Assembly (NCBI RefSeq): GCF_026914265.1
Contig: NC_069133.1
Span: 6,445,985-6,509,984, forward strand
Length of the DNA: 64,000 nt
Origin: Mya arenaria
Lineage: Eukaryota; Mollusca; Bivalvia; Myida; Myidae
Direction of reading: 5' to 3'
The notes under the pieces were generated by a model. That model had not been told where the DNA came from. It worked only from the letters and a program-made list of their open reading frames with translations, and did no database searches. Of the stretch, positions 60,058 through 64,000 are shown piece after piece (positions within the stretch are counted from its first letter, which is position 1; each line of letters starts with the position of its first letter). A program made the translations under genes and the position numbers.

Positions 60058-60208
60058 GTCATCGAAATTAGACTTTTGGATCAACAAGCCCGAATTATTA
60101 TACTATTGCTTGGCATCAAATTTTTGAACAAGCCCTGCTATATAAAATTCAGAATTTGACATTTTACCAGTACAGGGCTTGCGGGCTTGTGCTAATTTCG
60201 ACTACTGG
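60058..60208. repeat. Small inverted-repeat element
   Basis: CAGTCATCGAAATTAGACTT with CAACAAGCCCG on the left pairs with CGGGCTTGTGCTAATTTCGA on the right. Phrases TTTTACCAGTACAGGGCTTG and CGAAATTA recur at 7090-7185, so this is a dispersed family. Confidence 0.55.
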
Positions 60209-60359
60209 TGTCTATAATTTATTATTGACGCATTGTTCAGATTGGGGAACAATTATTGAAACTGTATGAGCGTGCTTAATTAGATGATCAGAACTATTGC
60301 GGAATTGTATTCAAACCTTTAAAAATGATTTCGAACGTGTAATACTTTATAGTGTTTTA

Positions 60360-60455
60360 AGTTTGGGCTAGTGAAATTGGGTTCGGGCTAGTAAAATTCC
60401 CTATCTGGTAGCCCCAATGGGCTAGTGGATTCCAATCCGAATTTCGTACACTGTA
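60360..60455. repeat. Repeat end, inverted relative of 56615-56730
   Basis: The reverse complement reads TACAGTGTACGAAATTCGGA followed by ACTAGCCCATTGGGG, close to TACAGTGTTCGAAATTCGCG and TAGCCCGATGGCCC at 56615. Confidence 0.5.
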
Positions 60456-60969
60456 CAGAAGAGAATGCCTGTTATCTATTCTTCTATGATCAAGCCTATG
60501 CCACTGTAAAGACTGCATCATGTCAGTGACTAATGTTGTCATATGAAACTAGGCAGTTTGTCACTAAATGCTGTACAAATTGTTGTACTTTTTTACAAAA
60601 ATGATTTGATATTTTAATTTTCTATGAAATGATATCAGCATGTCTTATTAGCTACAATAATTAGCGATCAGGGATACTCTTATTATTTTGACATTTATTA
60701 CGTATCCCTGTGCAGGCTGTGGTCTCGAGTCTGCCATAGTTAAAAAAAATCGTCAAAAGACTCGTTGACGGCCATTTGGGTGGATTACATGTGTAATCTG
60801 AATATTAGAAACTTCTTCAACATTATAACATGAGGAAAGTTTTTTGAAAAATATATTTCAACAAATTGTTGATCTAGTTTTCAAGTTTTTTGTAAACAAA
60901 TGATAATATTAAAATAATCAAGCAACTTTTCATAAGTTTATCGTTTTATATTTGATCATCTGTTTGTAG

Positions 60970-61690
60970 GACCTGGTTTGATACGTTTTTTGCGGAGTGT
61001 GCGAAATCCAAACCAGGATCTCCGACCGGAACATGTGGAAGCCAACAGCCCAGAAGCAGTACAAAAGGAACCAGGACGATGGAAGAAATACACAAACCAC
61101 ACATTCTGGCGGAAACAGAGGGAACTGGAACGATATGCCGAGAAAGTAGACGAATTCAACGTTGAGAAACTAAACACGGTCCTCGAGCAGATGAATATCA
61201 GTACTGAAATCAAAGATGATATGGTAGGATCTGAATCTGGCATTTTCATAAATCAGAGAAATAAGGATATGGTGTCAAAGTTATAGATTGATTTTCTCAT
61301 GTCTCGATGTTGACAAAGTCACAATTGAAAGTCTCCAACTTTTACCCTTTTTTTGAACGATTTTTTATGATAATCATTGAAACAACACTAATGTTACAAC
61401 TCATCTGAATATTGTATTAATTTCTTAAATCTACAAGTAAGTTATTTTTATTGCTAACACTTGTGTATTAAACTTAAACTATAAATGCCTATTTCTTTGT
61501 TAACCATATTTTAAGTTACTTCCTTGATGGAGTTTTTGTACATTATAGTTCTGCTTCACAAACTGATATTTCAATCAATGCATGTTTTAAGACACAAATT
61601 TATTTCTAGCCCGTGGACATGCCAGATCCATTCCAGCCTCCAAGAAAGAAGTGTATTCTCTGTGAATATGACGTCAAACTTGATTACAAG
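60970..61690 (+). CDS. MRPS18C: Mitochondrial small-subunit ribosomal protein S18C, partial
   Basis: Two exons are visible: 60970-61223 and 61610-61690, both with GT/AG borders and agreeing phase. The second reads PVDMPDPFQPPRKKCILCEY then DVKLDYK, which corresponds to human MRPS18C [20 protein letters not shown] followed by DYKN, including the CxxC pair (CILC). The first encodes a basic, charged stretch beginning IRFLRSVRNPNQDL that fits a mitochondrial presequence and a lineage-specific N-terminal extension. It enters in phase 1, so an upstream exon with the start codon exists but was not identified; the exon at 58483-58522 has the right phase but no presequence character. The rest (rRNA-binding S18 fold) lies beyond the window, after an intron holding the 23-bp array. 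S18 binds the small-subunit rRNA in mitochondria. Confidence 0.75.
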
Positions 61691-62196
61691 GTAACCTTCT
61701 CCTTGGCTCTATTAAATCTGGATTTATGCCCTGGTACTCTTGTTCCCATGGAACCCTCACCTACAATGTGTCATAGTATATGAGAATGATACAACTTGAT
61801 TCACTTTTTATGTAGATGATTTTTGTTTTTTGTTCTAAGGCCTAAAAAAACAAAACATTTGGTTCGGGTGACCCGTCCCTACCTATGAAATAGGCTCAGT
61901 TGGTAAACAAAATTTAAGTGTGTGTTATAATATGAAGTTTAAAACCTTTAAAGCTTGATACAGAAGATTACTTAAACACAATTCTCCACCGATGACAATA
62001 ACACTCTTACTTTATTTAAGAAAAAAGAAATAAAAAAAGCCTACCTACCCTACCTGTTTTTTTTATATAATCCTAACCAAACCAATTTTTTTTTGTTTAA
62101 GTTGTTTAGGTACTGTGATGTCCTTGGATACATTGTGCAAAAACTTTGACTTTGCCTTAACTCTAAAACTGTTCAAGATATTCAAATAAAAGTTGG
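61691..62196 (+). other. MRPS18C intron, repeat flank
   Basis: 61860-62060 has GGTTCGGGTGACCCGTCCCT and CCTACCTACCCTACCTG, likely repeat fragments. 62130-62196 is the left part of the dispersed repeat in which the next array expanded. Confidence 0.45.
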
Positions 62197-63926
62197 TACA
62201 CATGTTGCCAGAGACAATACACACATGTTGCCAGAGACAATACACACATGTTGCCAGAGACAATACACACATGTTGCCAGAGACAATACACACATGTTGT
62301 TAGAGACATTACACACATGTTGCCAGAGACAATACACACATGTTGCCAGAGACATTACACACATGTTGCCAGAGACAATACACACATGTTGCCAGAGACA
62401 ATACACACATGTTGCCAGAGACAATACACACATGTTGCCAGAGACAATACACACATGTTGCCAGAGACAATACACACATGTTGCCAGAGACAATACACAC
62501 ATGTTGCCAGAGACAATACACACATGTTGCCAGAGACAATACACACATGTTGCTGTTGCCAGAGACAATACACACATGTTGCCAGAGACAATACACCCAT
62601 GTTGCCAGAGACAATACACACATGTTGCCAGAGACAATACACACATGTTGCCAGAGACAATACACACATGTTGCCAGAGACATTACACACATGTTGCCAG
62701 AGACAATACACACATGTTGCCAGAGACAATACACACATGTTGCCAGAGACAATACACACATGTTGCCAGAGACAATACACACATGTTGCCAGAGACAATA
62801 CACACATGTTGCCAGAGACAATACACACATGTTGCCAGAGACATTACACACATGTTGCCAGAGACAATACACACATGTTGCCAGAGACAATACACACATG
62901 TTGCCAGAGACAATACACACATGTTGCAAGAGACAATACACACATGTTGCCAGAGACAATACACACATGTTGCCAGAGACCATACACACATGTTGCCAGA
63001 GACAATACACACATGTTGCCAGAGACAATACACACATGTTGCTGTTGCCAGAGACAATACACACATGTTGCCAGAGACAATACACACATGTTGCCAGAGA
63101 CAATACACACATGTTGCCAGAGACAATACACACATGTTGCCAGAGACAATACACACATGTTGCCAGAGACATTACACACATGTTGCCAGAGACAATACAC
63201 ACATGTTGCCAGAGACAATACACACATGTTGCCAGAGACAATACACACATGTTGCCAGAGACAATACACACATGTTGCCAGAGACAATACACACATGTTG
63301 CCAGAGACAATACACACATGTTGCCAGAGACATTACACACATGTTGCCAGAGACAATACACACATGTTGCCAGAGACAATACACACATGTTGCCAGAGAC
63401 AATACACACATGTTGCAAGAGACAATACACACATGTTGCCAGAGACAATACACACATGTTGCCAGAGACCATACACACATGTTGCCAGAGACAATACACA
63501 CATGTTGCCAGAGACAATACACACATGTTGCTGTTGCCAGAGACAATACACACATGTTGCCAGAGACAATACACACATGTTGCCAGAGACAATACACACA
63601 TGTTGCCAGAGACAATACACACATGTTGCCAGAGACAATACACACATGTTGCCAGAGACATTACACACATGTTGCCAGAGACAATACACACATGTTGCCA
63701 GAGACAATACACACATGTTGCCAGAGACAATACACACATGTTGCCAGAGACAATACACACATGTTGCCAGAGACAATACACACATGTTGCCAGAGACAAT
63801 ACACACATGTTGCCAGAGACAATACACACATGTTGCCAGAGACCATACACACATGTTGCCAGAGACAATACACACATGTTGCCAGAGACAATACACACAT
63901 GTTGCCAGAGACAATACACACATGTT
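62197..63926 (+). repeat. 23-bp minisatellite, about 74 copies, with 489-bp higher-order period
   Basis: Unit ACACATGTTGCCAGAGACAA plus TAC. Marker variants recur exactly 489 bp apart: the 6-bp insertion TGCTGT at 62551, 63040 and 63529; CATTAC at 62681, 63170 and 63659 and at 62842 and 63331; GCAAGAG at 62926 and 63415; ACCATAC near 62980 and 63469. 489 equals 21 units plus 6. The unit has almost no stop codons, so five frames stay open; none is a gene. It lies in an intron of MRPS18C. Confidence 0.97.
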
Positions 63927-64000
63927 CATCAAGGGCCATAACTCTGGTTTTAATAGTGTTTTTTTCTTATAGCCCTTATTGACTGAAACTCAAGAGACAA
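63927..64000. repeat. Right part of the dispersed repeat hosting the array
   Basis: TTCATCAAGGGCCATAACTC and TGGTTTTAATAGTG resemble GGCACATAACTCTTGCTTTA at 22899 and continue the host repeat after the array. Confidence 0.6.

Noticed and set aside
59213..61286. Lys/Arg-rich exon and MRPS18C exon as one gene
   Set aside because: The donor at 59752 is phase 0 and the acceptor at 60970 needs phase 1; joining them gives an immediate stop.
62197..63926. CRISPR-like array of short direct repeats
   Set aside because: Units are contiguous with no unique spacers, and the genome is animal.
62225..63982. Open frames of 530-585 codons in several frames
   Set aside because: They are translations of the 23-bp minisatellite, open in many frames at once because the unit lacks stops.

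Overview
The window is nuclear DNA from an animal, most likely a bivalve mollusc. It is AT-rich and has split genes with consensus GT/AG introns. Its interspersed repeats include tRNA-derived SINEs, foldback elements and repeat tails of the type I associate with bivalve genomes, and one gene resembles molluscan shell-matrix proteins. The species cannot be fixed from sequence alone. Nothing looks prokaryotic, plasmid or phage.

Layout. (1) 544-7695, minus strand: CENP-O (inner kinetochore), six exons seen, 3' end outside the window, introns full of repeats. (2) 9476-22197, plus strand: a complete six-exon CNNM magnesium/metal transporter, head to head with CENP-O across 1.8 kb. (3) 22.2-37.2 kb: gene-poor, with dispersed repeats, SINE copies and a foldback element. 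(4) 37268-42167, plus: nine-exon secreted protein with a signal peptide, chitin-binding (CBM14) domains and a laminin-G-like C-terminus, resembling PIF/BMSP shell-matrix proteins. (5) 43857-45089, plus: intronless divergent rhodopsin-type GPCR with a 17-tyrosine run. (6) 46186-48320, minus: four-exon peptidoglycan recognition protein (PGRP) with amidase residues intact, surrounded by local duplications and minisatellites. (7) 48.8-58.4 kb: a duplicated PGRP upstream segment, a 2.2 kb minisatellite and terminal-inverted-repeat elements. (8) 58483-59791, plus: two-exon Lys/Arg-rich protein of unknown function, possibly transposon-associated. (9) 60970-61690 and beyond, plus: mitochondrial ribosomal protein S18C, partial, followed by a 1.7 kb 23-bp minisatellite with higher-order structure.

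The genes do not form a pathway; this is an ordinary animal gene neighbourhood. All exon joins were made by eye from splice consensus, reading phase and recalled family sequence; every listed junction keeps frame. I found no convincing new multi-gene system. The less ordinary signals are the PGRP locus (signal-less alternative first exon, its duplicated copy, a minisatellite that copies a splice donor), several short-element families with visible terminal repeats and target duplications, and a decayed duplicate exon in the chitin-binding gene.
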